NCBI RefSeq assembly: GCF_029945705.1
Contig: NZ_JAQSDC010000010.1
Coordinates: forward strand, 1 to 42,605
Length of the DNA: 42,605 bases
Direction: 5' to 3'
Source of the DNA: Methylotenera sp.
GTDB lineage: Bacteria; Pseudomonadota; Gammaproteobacteria; Burkholderiales; Methylophilaceae
Program-made: the position numbers and the translations under genes
Notes under the pieces: generated by a model
What the model was told of the DNA's origin: nothing
The model's database searches: none
The model's input: only the letters and a program-made list of their open reading frames with translations
Shown here: positions 1 through 8,273 of the stretch, piece by piece
How the letters are laid out: the number at the start of each line of letters is the position of its first letter
Numbering within the stretch: position 1 is the stretch's first letter

Positions 1-7
1 GCAACTG

Positions 8-41
8 GTCACGATAGTCCGTTTTGATCGGTCACGATAGC
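8..41. repeat. 11-nt direct repeat GGTCACGATAG, two copies
   Basis: The same 11 bases occur at 8-18 and 31-41, 23 bases apart from start to start, just before the istB frame. IS21-type elements carry reiterated terminal motifs bound by the transposase, so these could be such sites or scars of rearrangement. This is seen in the sequence; the role is a guess. Confidence 0.35.
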
Positions 42-755
42 CGTAATACGCAACAGGCGGCAGATGAACTTCATCAACAAGGCGTGCCTAGTTACGAATC
101 AGCGCAACTCATATTTGGCAGCCTGTTAAAAACTGAAATAGCAGAACGGGAGATACGTTCAATCAACTACCAAGTCAAGATTGCCAAGTTTCCGGTCTAT
201 CGCGATCTCACAGGCTTTGACTTTAGCCAGAGTTCGGCCAACGAACCTTTGATTAAGCAGTTACATCGATGTGCCTGTATTGAAGATGTACAGAATGTCG
301 TACTGATTGGCGGACCTGGTACAGGTAAAACCCACTTAGCTACAGCCATTGGTGTTCAAGCGATTGAGCATCATCTAAAGCGTGTACGTTTTTTCTCTAC
401 GATTGAGTTGGTCAACACATTAGAGTTAGAGAAAGCGGCTGGCAAACAAGGGCAACTGGCGTTTAGGTTGATGTATGTAGATTTAGTGATTTTAGATGAG
501 CTGGGATATTTACCCTTCAGCCAAGCTGGAGGTGCTTTGTTGTTTCATCTACTGAGTAAGTTGTATGAACATACCAGCGTCATCATCACGACTAATTTAG
601 GCTTTGCAGAATGGGGGAATGTCTTTGGAGATCAGAAGATGACGACAGCTTTATTAGACCGCTTAACGCATCGATGCAATATTATTGAAACAGGCAATGA
701 TAGTTTCCGTTATAAACACAGTACTGTAAACAACCAAAAGGAGAGAAAGAGCTAG
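24..755 (+). pseudogene. istB: IstB-like ATPase of an IS21-type element (probably 5'-truncated)
   Basis: IstB is the AAA+ ATPase that assists the IstA transposase in target choice. Seen here: a Walker A motif GGPGTGKTH near residues 93-101, a Walker B region [12 protein letters not shown] near 153-164, and the typical C-terminal part with [21 protein letters not shown] and ETGNDSFR. The frame opens at a TTG at position 24, and the protein of 243 residues lacks roughly the first 20-25 residues expected of IstB (usually about 250-260). There is no convincing ribosome-binding site in front of the TTG, so the start is not trusted. The ATPase core is intact in sequence. With no istA and with IS3 debris directly downstream I treat it as a remnant, but the true gene could begin left of the window in an altered frame. 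Confidence 0.75.
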
Positions 756-819
756 ATACCAACCCTATCAATTTGTGCTAAATTAACAACTAAGGGTGGG
801 TCAATTATTAATGCAATTC

Positions 820-1047
820 AACACCGATGGGTATGATTGTTATCAAAACGCATTGGCTGAGCGTGTGAATGGCATCTTAAAGAACGAGTTTCTACTCAAT
901 AAACCGAAGGACTTGGCAGAAGCGAGAAAGATGGTCAAACAGTCCATCCATATTTACAATGGGCTTAGGCCACATCAAAGCCTAAAATACAAAACGCCCG
1001 ATGCTGTGCATCAGGCGTTCTTTAATCAACCTAAAATAGGTGAATAA
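820..1047 (+). pseudogene. IS3-type transposase OrfB, C-terminal fragment
   Basis: The readable part contains YDCYQNALAERVNGILKNEF, then an ARKMVKQSIHIYNGLRPHQS segment and LKYKTPDAVHQAF, which is the end of the DDE integrase core of IS3 OrfB proteins. The glutamate in NALAER is the third catalytic acid of the DDE triad; the two aspartates are missing with the 5' part of the gene. An open frame can be read from a GTG at 796, but its first residues come from IS21 flank sequence and are not transposase, so the real homology starts near 820. It cannot encode an active enzyme. Confidence 0.8.
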
Positions 1048-1065
1048 CTGTCAACCTATTTTAGG
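1030..1065. terminator. 11-bp inverted repeat at the IS3 end, possible terminator of fabI
   Basis: CCTAAAATAGG (1030-1040) and CCTATTTTAGG (1055-1065) are perfect complements with a 14-base loop. One arm encodes the last transposase residues and the other belongs to the terminal repeat. A transcript leaving fabI on the minus strand would fold here about 30 bases after its stop codon. There is no U-run, so termination is uncertain. Confidence 0.35.
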
Positions 1066-1091
1066 ACGGGACAAGTTAAAGTTTTACCCTA

Positions 1092-1877
1092 TTAATCAAT
1101 CACGCCCGCAGCCGTAATATTCATACCGCCATCTACATAAGTAATTTCGCCTGTAACACCTGAAGCTAAATCACTGCACAGGAACGCAGACACGTTACCG
1201 ACTTCTTCAATTGTTACATTGCGGCGCAAGGCTGCATGTTTTTCATTGTAGCTGATCATTTTATCAAAATCACCAATACCAGAAGCTGCCAGTGTTTTGA
1301 TTGGTCCAGCAGATACGGCGTTTACACGTATGCCTTTAGGACCTAAACTTTGCGCCATATAGCGCACATTGGCCTCAAGGCTGGCTTTCGCTAAGCCCAT
1401 GACGTTGTAGTTAGGCATGGTACGTTCTGCACCCAAATAGCTCAGTGTTAACAGGCTACCATTTCTACCTAGCATCATTGGCAATGCTGCCTTAGCTAAC
1501 GCAGCGAAACTGTATGAGCTGATGTCATGCGCGATGCGGAAGTTTTCACGTGTTACTTTTTCTAGGTAATCACCATCTAGAGCATCTTTTGGTACGAATG
1601 CAATTGAATGGACAATTGAATCTATACCATCCCAATGTTTAGCAATTTGAGGGAATAGCGCATCAATCAAGGTGTCTTCGGCAACGTCACAATGAAATAC
1701 TAATGTAGAGTCAAAGTCTGCAGCTAATTTTGCTACACGCTCTTGGTGTTTTTCCATTTGGTAAGTGAAAGCTAGTTCTGCACCTTCACGTTTCATTGCT
1801 GCTGCAATACCGTAAGCAATTGAGCGGTTACTCAATAAACCAGTGATTAATACTTTTTTACCTGCTAAAAATCCCAT
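1092..1877 (-). CDS. fabI: Enoyl-[acyl-carrier-protein] reductase (NADH) FabI
   Basis: FabI reduces trans-2-enoyl-ACP in the last step of each round of type II fatty acid elongation, in the cytosol. The 261 residues match the usual length. The cofactor loop [11 protein letters not shown] starts at residue 13, and the short-chain reductase active site shows Tyr147, Tyr157 (PNYNVMG) and Lys164, in E. coli register. The substrate loop reads HSIAFVP at 90-96, giving Val95 where E. coli has Ala95. AGGA lies 8 bases before the ATG. The gene sits 39 bases after the second ABC permease and is probably its operon partner, though a promoter in the gap is possible. Its 3' side is directly bordered by IS3 debris. 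The identification is secure. Confidence 0.96.
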   Translation of the reverse strand: MGFLAGKKVLITGLLSNRSIAYGIAAAMKREGAELAFTYQMEKHQERVAKLAADFDSTLVFHCDVAEDTLIDALFPQIAKHWDGIDSIVHSIAFVPKDALDGDYLEKVTRENFRIAHDISSYSFAALAKAALPMMLGRNGSLLTLSYLGAERTMPNYNVMGLAKASLEANVRYMAQSLGPKGIRVNAVSAGPIKTLAASGIGDFDKMISYNEKHAALRRNVTIEEVGNVSAFLCSDLASGVTGEITYVDGGMNITAAGVID

Positions 1878-1916
1878 GACATTGTTCCTATGTTTAACTC
1901 TTAAATATGTTGAATA

Positions 1917-2738
1917 TTAATGTTGACTGCTTCTGGGGTTATACGCCTCGCGTAAACCATCTCCAAGCAGATTATACCCTAACACCGTAATCAATATTGC
2001 AAGGCCGGGGAAAAGTGAAAGCCACCAAGCAAACTGGATATACTCTTTGCCATCCGTTAAGATGTTACCCCATGACGCTTGCGGGGCTTGTACGCCTAAG
2101 CCGAGAAAACTTAAGCCAGATTCTATAAGTACCGCGCTTGCGATGCCCAGAATTGAGCTGACAATAATAGGGGTTAAACTGTTTGGTAGTAAATGAGTGA
2201 AAATTAGCCGACCATCTTTGGCGCCTAGCGCTTGAGCCGCTAATACAAACTCTCGATTTCGTAAGCTTAAAAATTCAGCACGAACTAGGCGAGTGACTCC
2301 CATCCATGACGTTAAGCCGATGACGATCATAATGTTCCAAATCGATGGTGTTAAAAATGCAATCACCGCTAAAATCAAAAAGAAAGTGGGGATTGACAAC
2401 ATTACATCCACAATTCGCATAATCAGTGTGTCTACCCAGCCTCTATAGAAGCCTGCAATCGCGCCTAGGACGATGCCAATAGCTGTAGCAATGCCAACAG
2501 CTACAAAGCCGACCATTAGCGATATACGGGCGCCGTAAAGCATGCGTGAGAATACATCTCGGCCTAAACCGTCGGTGCCCATTAAATGTTGAGAGGTGGG
2601 GGAAAGCAATATCGCTTTTACATCAATCGCGTCGGGATCGGATGGCGCAATCAATGGGGCTATGATTGCAAGTAAGAGAATACTGGCAATAATAATAAAG
2701 CCGATTAGAACTAGCGGATTAGAAAAAAGCTTTCTCAT
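1917..2738 (-). CDS. Peptide-type ABC transporter permease (DppC/OppC/YejE class)
   Basis: This is an inner-membrane permease of the dipeptide/oligopeptide family, pairing with the upstream permease to form the channel. The 273 residues start with a transmembrane helix (about 8-30), followed by PSDPDAID and LMGTDGLGRDVFSRMLYGAR, typical of DppC-class proteins. The EAA loop, which docks the ATPase, is around EFVLAAQALGAKDGRLIFTH. Later hydrophobic segments end in LGYNLLGDGLREAYNPR, a standard C-terminus. Its ATG overlaps the upstream stop as ATGA, which implies translational coupling. No ATPase gene of this system is in the window, so it must be encoded elsewhere or shared. Substrate is unknown; peptides are likely from the family. 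Confidence 0.9.
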   Translation of the reverse strand: MRKLFSNPLVLIGFIIIASILLLAIIAPLIAPSDPDAIDVKAILLSPTSQHLMGTDGLGRDVFSRMLYGARISLMVGFVAVGIATAIGIVLGAIAGFYRGWVDTLIMRIVDVMLSIPTFFLILAVIAFLTPSIWNIMIVIGLTSWMGVTRLVRAEFLSLRNREFVLAAQALGAKDGRLIFTHLLPNSLTPIIVSSILGIASAVLIESGLSFLGLGVQAPQASWGNILTDGKEYIQFAWWLSLFPGLAILITVLGYNLLGDGLREAYNPRSSQH

Positions 2739-3754
2739 TGAACTACTCCACGTCTAACGCGGGGATCTGCCCATGCGTAAGCTACATCTGCTAGCAGATT
2801 ACCTATTAAGGTTAGCACTGCACCTATAGTTAGAATGCCCATAATCACTGGAAAGTCGCGCATTAATACTGCGTCATAAAACAGTTTGCCCATACCTGGA
2901 ATCGCAAAAATACTTTCAGCAATGACTGAGCCGCCAATTAAGCCAGGAATACTTAAACCGAAAATGGTAATGAGGGGCAATAGCGCATTGCGCAAAGCGT
3001 GACCATAAATCACACGTTTTTCACTTAAGCCTTTTGAACGTGCAGTAGTAATGTAGTCTTGATGCAGTACTTCAAGCATACCGTTTCTAACAAATAGCGA
3101 GATGCCAGCCAAGCCGGTAATGCCAGAAATAAATACTGGAAGAGCTAAGTGTTTTAGTGTGTCTGCGATTTGCGCGAGCCAATTCATGTTTTCATGCCCA
3201 ATGCTCTGTAATCCTGAAATTGGAAGCCAATTATGTTGTACGCCAGTCCAATACATCAGCATTAAGGCAAGCCAAAAACCAGGTATAGCAAAGCCGATGA
3301 ATACAAATAAGGTGATGCTACGATCTGTTAGCTGATTTTGGTTCAGTGCGGAAATAACGCCAAGCGGCAGGGCTACACTGATAATGAGTATTAAGCTGAG
3401 TACGTTGATTAGCAACGTAATGGGTAGAGCTTCTTGAATCATGCCTAATGTAACATTTCCATCTTTATCTTTTGTTTGCCAAAATACAGGGCGTTGATGT
3501 GATGCAAACGAGGTGCCAAAGTCTAATGTCACCATGCGTTTCATCCATAGACTATATTGCACAATCACGGGTTTATCTAGGCTATATAACTCACGTAATT
3601 TTTGTCGTGACTCTTCGCTTGCTTTTGGGTTGAAACTGGCTTCACTGGTGGTAATATCACCAGGCGCTAAGTGCATGATAAAGAACGAAATTAAGCTAAT
3701 TCCAATCAGTAGTGGAACCATCCAAACAATACGTTTTACTAAGTATTTAAGCAT
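2735..3754 (-). CDS. Peptide-type ABC transporter permease (DppB/OppB/YejB class)
   Basis: This is the first permease of the pair, with 339 residues. The N-terminal helix MLKYLVKRIVWMVPLLIGIS and the following FFIMHLAPGDI are hallmarks of DppB-class proteins. The insertion between helices 1 and 2 is long, with PVFWQTKDKDGNVTLG, as in YejB-like permeases. The EAA loop is at DYITTARSKGLSEKRVIYGH, followed by ALLPLITIFGL and ending in YAWADPRVRRG. It starts 19 bases after the stop of the substrate-binding protein and overlaps the next permease by 4 bases, so the three form one transcript unit. Substrate is inferred to be oligopeptides, perhaps recycled wall peptides given the lytic transglycosylase upstream. 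Confidence 0.9.
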   Translation of the reverse strand: MLKYLVKRIVWMVPLLIGISLISFFIMHLAPGDITTSEASFNPKASEESRQKLRELYSLDKPVIVQYSLWMKRMVTLDFGTSFASHQRPVFWQTKDKDGNVTLGMIQEALPITLLINVLSLILIISVALPLGVISALNQNQLTDRSITLFVFIGFAIPGFWLALMLMYWTGVQHNWLPISGLQSIGHENMNWLAQIADTLKHLALPVFISGITGLAGISLFVRNGMLEVLHQDYITTARSKGLSEKRVIYGHALRNALLPLITIFGLSIPGLIGGSVIAESIFAIPGMGKLFYDAVLMRDFPVIMGILTIGAVLTLIGNLLADVAYAWADPRVRRGVVQ

Positions 3755-3773
3755 ATAGGTTTATTTTTATCAT

Positions 3774-5486
3774 TTAATGCTCACTCATTTCATTGCGGGC
3801 GTAGGCACTAGGAATATACCATTCATAGGTATTGTGACCAATACCAGCGGGTGGAGCAGGGTTGCTAATACCTCTGACGCGTTTATGAATAGCCGTTAGA
3901 CCGTAGCCTGCTGATAAAAATACGATAGGGCTGTCTTCTAGCAGGATTTTTGAAAACTCGTGATAGATTTTCATGCGTTTATCTGGATTGAGCTCTAGCC
4001 TGCCAGCTTCAAGTAGTTTATCTACGCGCTGATTACTATAGCTAATAAAATTGAACTGTCCGGGTGCTTGCTGGCTTGAGTGCCAAATGCTGTATTGATC
4101 AGGGTCTAATGACAAACTCCAGCCTAGTAAGACTACATCAAATTCTTTAGGTTTAATAAAACGTCCTAGAAAGCTCGCCCATTCTAATACACGAATGTTA
4201 GCTTTAATACCAATCTCATTGAGGCGGCGCTGTATTAACACACCAGTCATTTCACGTTCTTTGTTTTGATTAGTTAGAATTTCAAAGGTAAAAGGTTTGC
4301 CATCTTTATCTAAAATGCCATCACCATCGTGGTCTTCATAACCAGCTGCTTTTAGTAAAGCTTTTGCTTTATTCGGGTCATACGGGTAGGGTTTAAGCTC
4401 AGGATTGCTCCATCTGGTGCCTGGTTTGTAAGGTGAAGCTACAGGTTCCCCTAGGCCTAAAAGTACACCGTCTATGATTTCTTGCTTATTAATGGCGTAA
4501 TTAATCGCTTGGCGCACACGAATGTCATCAAATGGCTTACGTTTAAGGTTAAAGCCTAAATAGGTATAGCTGTTACCTAGCTCTTTGTAGAGTGCTATGT
4601 TTTTGTTGAGGTCAGGTCTAGCTGGAAAGATTCTGGCATATTGAATGGGGTTTAATCCCATAGAGTCTATATTGTCCGCACTTAACTCTAAGAATTGTGC
4701 GGCTTTGTCTGGAATGATGCGAGACAGTAAATTGCCTATTTTCGCTTGGCCTTGAGTGGCATTTTCGTTACGCGTCAATTTTAAGAATTGGCCGTTCTTC
4801 CATTTTTCTAATTTGTAGTAATGGCTGCCAACGGGATTGCGCGCAAATGCAGTCGTGTTGATGTCTTGGTCTTTTAATAAGTGCTTGGGTAAAATGTGTA
4901 AGCCAGCCCATGTATCAAGCGCTGGGGCATAAGGTGCAGCATAGGTTACTCTGAATGTGTTGGCATCAGGAGTTTCAGCCTTGGTCACTAATTTGAAGTC
5001 TGAACCATAAGGCGTGCGGGTTTTTTCATCAGTGACTTTTTGCCAAGTGAATAGCACGTCGTCACTCGTTAATGGTTGATCATCTGCCCATTTAAGATTT
5101 GGTTTTAGATGGAAAGTGATGGTTTTTTGGTCGTTTGATACATCCCAAGACTCTACTAACTCACCTGTTAACTCTAGGTTTTTATCGTATCTTAGTAGGC
5201 TGTTGAAAATATTACCTGCAATTGCCGACGCTGCAGACTCACCTGCAATCATGGCAATTAAGCCACTAGGTTCGCCAGTCATAGCATCTATAAGCGTGCC
5301 ACCATTGTTAGGAGGGTAGTTCTTTGTGTAATCAATCTTATTGTGTATTTGATTGCTTGACGATGAGTCTCCGCATGCTGAGATCATTAAAGGCGTGAAA
5401 AAGGCAATAAGAGCTAGTTTCATGAATGCTGGTTTTATAAACTGTAGCTTTACCAACTGATCTTGATCATGTTTGATTTCCATCAT
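3774..5486 (-). CDS. ABC transporter substrate-binding lipoprotein, family 5
   Basis: This is a periplasmic solute-binding protein of the SBP_bac_5 (DppA/OppA/YejA) family, 570 residues. The signal region has a hydrophobic stretch at about 22-36 that ends in a lipobox ISAC with Cys38, so it should be lipid-anchored. Family signatures include LVESWDVSNDQKTITFHLKP and RQAINYAINKQEIIDGVL. A DHDGDGILDKDGKPF segment near 395 resembles a calcium-binding loop and also occurs in other family members. ATG at 5486 and the adjacent ATG at 5483 are both possible; Met22 (5423) would give a more usual signal peptide but has no visible ribosome site. It follows mltD by 55 bases and heads the permease pair. 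An ATPase partner is not nearby. Confidence 0.9.
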   Translation of the reverse strand: MMEIKHDQDQLVKLQFIKPAFMKLALIAFFTPLMISACGDSSSSNQIHNKIDYTKNYPPNNGGTLIDAMTGEPSGLIAMIAGESAASAIAGNIFNSLLRYDKNLELTGELVESWDVSNDQKTITFHLKPNLKWADDQPLTSDDVLFTWQKVTDEKTRTPYGSDFKLVTKAETPDANTFRVTYAAPYAPALDTWAGLHILPKHLLKDQDINTTAFARNPVGSHYYKLEKWKNGQFLKLTRNENATQGQAKIGNLLSRIIPDKAAQFLELSADNIDSMGLNPIQYARIFPARPDLNKNIALYKELGNSYTYLGFNLKRKPFDDIRVRQAINYAINKQEIIDGVLLGLGEPVASPYKPGTRWSNPELKPYPYDPNKAKALLKAAGYEDHDGDGILDKDGKPFTFEILTNQNKEREMTGVLIQRRLNEIGIKANIRVLEWASFLGRFIKPKEFDVVLLGWSLSLDPDQYSIWHSSQQAPGQFNFISYSNQRVDKLLEAGRLELNPDKRMKIYHEFSKILLEDSPIVFLSAGYGLTAIHKRVRGISNPAPPAGIGHNTYEWYIPSAYARNEMSEH

Positions 5487-5541
5487 TCCAAATATTGCCT
5501 TTTATCAACATTGCTCAAATAGAGTCATTTTATGCGAATAC

Positions 5542-7395
5542 TTATTTATGTGGCTTTATTTTTTTAGTGCTTGCTTTACTCTTACTCTTAGATTTACTTT
5601 TGCTGCTAGCTTCAGGTTTCTTAACAGATTTAGATTTGGCACTCGATTTTTTACTAATATCTTTTTTAGCATTTCTATTATTTGCCTTGCGATTTGATGT
5701 TTTCTTTGTAGAGGCTGCACTTACAGCATCAGAACCTATTTTTATTGTTTGCCCGACTTTTAATTTGTAATTTTTTAGTGAGTTTGCAGCCATAATTTGC
5801 TTTACGCTAACGCCATAGCGCTTAGCTATAGTTTGCATATTCTCACCTTTTTTAACATTATGTGTGACGCTGACTTGTTTAACTGGTTCAATTTTATCAA
5901 CATTGTTTTCTACAGGTGTTTCAGTGTTGTTAATATCAATATTCGCTGAGCCTTGTTTGGCGTTAATTTCATCATTATTCTCAACAGGCGGAGCTACTTC
6001 AATATCATTGGATTTAGTGATAGATTTTGCAGCGTTGAAATCAGTTTTATTACCATTCGGAACTAAGATTGTGGCTGAATTTTTAATTTTATTTTGGCTT
6101 GGTAGATTATTCACAATCCGAAGTTGAGAGAGTTGCATGCCAAATTTAGAGGCAATACTTTCCATGCGCTCACCACGTTTAGCTAGGTAGGTGCGCCAGC
6201 TAACAAGCGGCTTGTCATAGCCAGCAAGGTTGTTTCTAAACGTTTGTGCAGACAATATAGGTAATAGCAGCTCGTGCTTTTCACCGTTGCTTGTAATAAC
6301 CGGTCGCTTATTACTTGGGTTAAGTGCTAAAAATTCATCATCACTAATTTCGGCAAGCTTTGCCGCTAAATGCGCATCAATCTGCGCGGGAGCAGAAACT
6401 TTAGCAAAGTATGGCGTGTTAGCAATGGTTTGAATTTTAAGCCCGTAATTTTCAGGGTTGGTCATTAAATTCTTAATGGCCTGTAGTTTGGGTACATAAT
6501 TCTTTGTTTCTGCAGGTAAGTCTAAGCTTTCATAATCTGTGGGTAACCCTAACTTGCGGTTACGCTCTATGGCTCGTCCAACCGTGCCTTCGCCTGCATT
6601 GTATGCAGCTAGTGCCAAATCCCATGCGCCAAACATGTTATATAATTTTTGCAAATAAGTCAGCGCTGCATCAGTAGCAAATGTTACGTTGCGTCTATTG
6701 TCTACCCACCAGTTTTGTTTAAGCCCGAAGTGTTTGCCTGTGGCGGGTACAAATTGCCAAATGCCTGAAGCGCTGCTTGTTGAGTTGGCTTGCGGGTTAT
6801 AGGCGCTTTCTATCATTGGCAATAAGGCGATTTCAGTCGGCATGCCGCGTTTCTCGACTTCTTCAACGATATGGAATAAGTACTTTTGGCTACGCTCAAC
6901 CATACGTTTTATGTAGTCAGGGCGGCTGCTATACCATTCTTCATGTCTCGCAACTAGGCTGGAAGTACTGTCAGGTATAGCATAGCCATTTCGTATACGT
7001 TGCCATAGGTCATCATTATTAACTGCTATCGGTTCTTGTGTATCTGTATTGTCGTTATGGAGTTCTGTATCAAACGAGTCGCCTAAACGATTTCCGCCCA
7101 ATTTTTTAATAACGGGTTTATCACTTGCAGACTTGTCGCTAGTAGCTTTGTCGTTGGTCGACTTGTCAGCTGGACCGAGGTCTCTGGGCGCTGGTTTGTA
7201 GCCATCATCTGAGTAGATGATGATTTCCTCACCCATGACATTGGTATCCGCATATGCTGATAAGCTAGGCATAGTGGTTGAAATTGTCATTAATACTGAC
7301 CAGATTAGCTTGCTTGAAAGTTTGATAAGATTTCTCGAGGTATTGCGGTGCAGGTTGTTGAAATGACGTTTGAGCAAAAAATTTAGGTGAAGCAT
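5542..7395 (-). CDS. mltD: Membrane-bound lytic murein transglycosylase D with LysM repeats
   Basis: MltD cleaves peptidoglycan glycan strands to 1,6-anhydro-muropeptides in the periplasm. The SLT catalytic domain has Glu196 in LLPMIESAYNP (numbered from the ATG at 7395), then SASGIWQFVPATG and WDLALAAYNAGEGTV. A LysM-like repeat (WRTYLAKRGERMESIASKFG) follows, and a clear LysM at about 509-555. The final ~60 residues are very Lys/Ser-rich, with a KSKSKSKSK run, and are not part of the usual domain plan. A signal peptide precedes a likely cut at SAYA near 49. The frame opens earlier at a TTG (7434), but ATG 7395 fits the candidate promoter better. The n-region remains long (about 30 residues), so the start is uncertain. 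The gene follows gloB and precedes a peptide-binding protein. Confidence 0.92.
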   Translation of the reverse strand: MLHLNFLLKRHFNNLHRNTSRNLIKLSSKLIWSVLMTISTTMPSLSAYADTNVMGEEIIIYSDDGYKPAPRDLGPADKSTNDKATSDKSASDKPVIKKLGGNRLGDSFDTELHNDNTDTQEPIAVNNDDLWQRIRNGYAIPDSTSSLVARHEEWYSSRPDYIKRMVERSQKYLFHIVEEVEKRGMPTEIALLPMIESAYNPQANSTSSASGIWQFVPATGKHFGLKQNWWVDNRRNVTFATDAALTYLQKLYNMFGAWDLALAAYNAGEGTVGRAIERNRKLGLPTDYESLDLPAETKNYVPKLQAIKNLMTNPENYGLKIQTIANTPYFAKVSAPAQIDAHLAAKLAEISDDEFLALNPSNKRPVITSNGEKHELLLPILSAQTFRNNLAGYDKPLVSWRTYLAKRGERMESIASKFGMQLSQLRIVNNLPSQNKIKNSATILVPNGNKTDFNAAKSITKSNDIEVAPPVENNDEINAKQGSANIDINNTETPVENNVDKIEPVKQVSVTHNVKKGENMQTIAKRYGVSVKQIMAANSLKNYKLKVGQTIKIGSDAVSAASTKKTSNRKANNRNAKKDISKKSSAKSKSVKKPEASSKSKSKSKSKASTKKIKPHK

Positions 7396-7423
7396 GAAAA
7401 CGCTCAAAGTCAAAAAGTTGCGA

Positions 7424-7478
7424 AATGTTAACAAAATATGACGTTTAAAGTCAAGTTAATTATTATTAAAATTAACTT
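7424..7478 (-). promoter_or_regulatory. Candidate mltD promoter with overlapping inverted repeat
   Basis: On the minus strand TTGACT (7454-7449) and TAACAT (7430-7425) are 18 bases apart, a plausible sigma-70 pair just before the ATG at 7395. An 8-bp perfect inverted repeat, AAGTTAAT (7453-7460) and ATTAACTT (7471-7478), overlaps the -35 end and could be an operator. Both are pattern matches only. Confidence 0.3.
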
Positions 7479-7502
7479 TAACAATACATTGTATCTATAT
7501 GA

Positions 7503-8273
7503 TTAATAATGATTTCTAAGTTCTCTTAATTTGCTAAATATTTCAATTTCACTACCATTTGTCAATTGAGCAGCCAATTGAATTTCCTGAGAATTACAAC
7601 GCAAATAGGGATTGGTTGCCAGCTCTAACTCAATGGTTGATGGCAAACTTGGGATGTTCGATTCACGTAATTCTTGTGTATTTTTTTGTCGATCAATTAA
7701 CCTTTGATTGCTGGGCTCAAACATTAAAGCAAAGCTAATGTTGTGCATTGTGTATTCGTGAGTACAGTAAACGTTGGTGGCAATTGGCAATGCTGCAAGT
7801 TTTTGTAGTGAATGATACATTTGTGTTGGAGTACCTTCAAACAATCGTCCGCAACCCGCGCCAAATAAGGTGTCACCACAAAATAGAATTTCATGTTGGG
7901 CGGAATGATAAGCAATATGACCTAAAGTGTGGCCTGGCAAATCTAAAATAGAAAATGTGATATTTAAGTCGCTTAAATGAACGATGTTCTGCTCTGTAAT
8001 GGCTATGTGCTCAAAAGCAAAGTGCTCGAGTGCTGGAGCATAAACAATCGCCTGCGGAAAAGCTTCAAGTAAATCTGCCACACCGCCAATATGATCATGA
8101 TGATGGTGAGTGATTAGAATATTCGTCAGTGTAAGGTTTAAATGTTTTAAGCTTGCGATCACAGGCGCTGCATCTCCTGGATCTATTACCGTAGCTTGAG
8201 TAACATTATGTAGCAGCCAGATATAGTTATCCTTAAATGCTGGAATTGGTATAATTTGCAGATTATGATTCAT
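7503..8273 (-). CDS. gloB: Hydroxyacylglutathione hydrolase (glyoxalase II)
   Basis: GloB hydrolyses S-lactoylglutathione to lactate and glutathione, the second step of methylglyoxal detoxification. The metallo-beta-lactamase metal site THHHHDHIGG is present, with GHTLGHIAYH, CGDTLFGAGCGRLFEG and THEYTMHN supplying further ligands. The C-terminal family signature NPYLRC is also there. Starting at ATG 8273 (MNHNLQIIPIPAF) gives 256 residues, the normal length, with GAAAG just upstream. Longer frames starting at 8285 or 8345 would run into the divergent methyltransferase gene and add no known domain. The order gloB, methyltransferase, rnhA, dnaQ matches that of E. coli. Confidence 0.95.
   Translation of the reverse strand: MNHNLQIIPIPAFKDNYIWLLHNVTQATVIDPGDAAPVIASLKHLNLTLTNILITHHHHDHIGGVADLLEAFPQAIVYAPALEHFAFEHIAITEQNIVHLSDLNITFSILDLPGHTLGHIAYHSAQHEILFCGDTLFGAGCGRLFEGTPTQMYHSLQKLAALPIATNVYCTHEYTMHNISFALMFEPSNQRLIDRQKNTQELRESNIPSLPSTIELELATNPYLRCNSQEIQLAAQLTNGSEIEIFSKLRELRNHY

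Larger units (their letters stand above)
1..820 (+). mobile_element. IS21-family remnant, partial
   Basis: This stretch carries the helper ATPase gene (istB) of an IS21-type insertion sequence and about 65 bases of what looks like its 3' flank. No istA is visible, although the window starts inside the element, so istA may lie to the left or be deleted. The right boundary is approximate: from about position 820 the translated sequence becomes an IS3-type transposase, so the IS21 end abuts or was cut by another element. The family call rests on the istB protein; the boundary is inferred from the change in protein similarity. Confidence 0.7.
820..1073 (+). mobile_element. IS3-family 3' fragment with right terminal repeat
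   Basis: The fragment holds the last ~75 codons of an IS3-type OrfB transposase followed by a right end. The end reads CAACCTATTTTAGGACGGGACA and stops in GGGACA, the complement of the TGTCCC start usual for this family. The left part of the element is missing. The outer edge at 1073 lies 18 bases from the fabI stop codon. No target-site duplication can be checked because the left end is absent. Confidence 0.72.

Noticed and set aside
796-819. GTG at 796 as the start of an 83-residue transposase gene
   Set aside because: The first residues are IS21 flank sequence; transposase similarity begins near 820, so this is an accidental fusion frame.
5473-5770. Plus-strand frames with very hydrophobic proteins opposite the mltD 3' end
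   Set aside because: They mirror the Lys/Ser-rich tail of MltD (AAA and AGC codons read backwards give Phe and Leu/Ala), have no ribosome site, and one spans the stop region of mltD.
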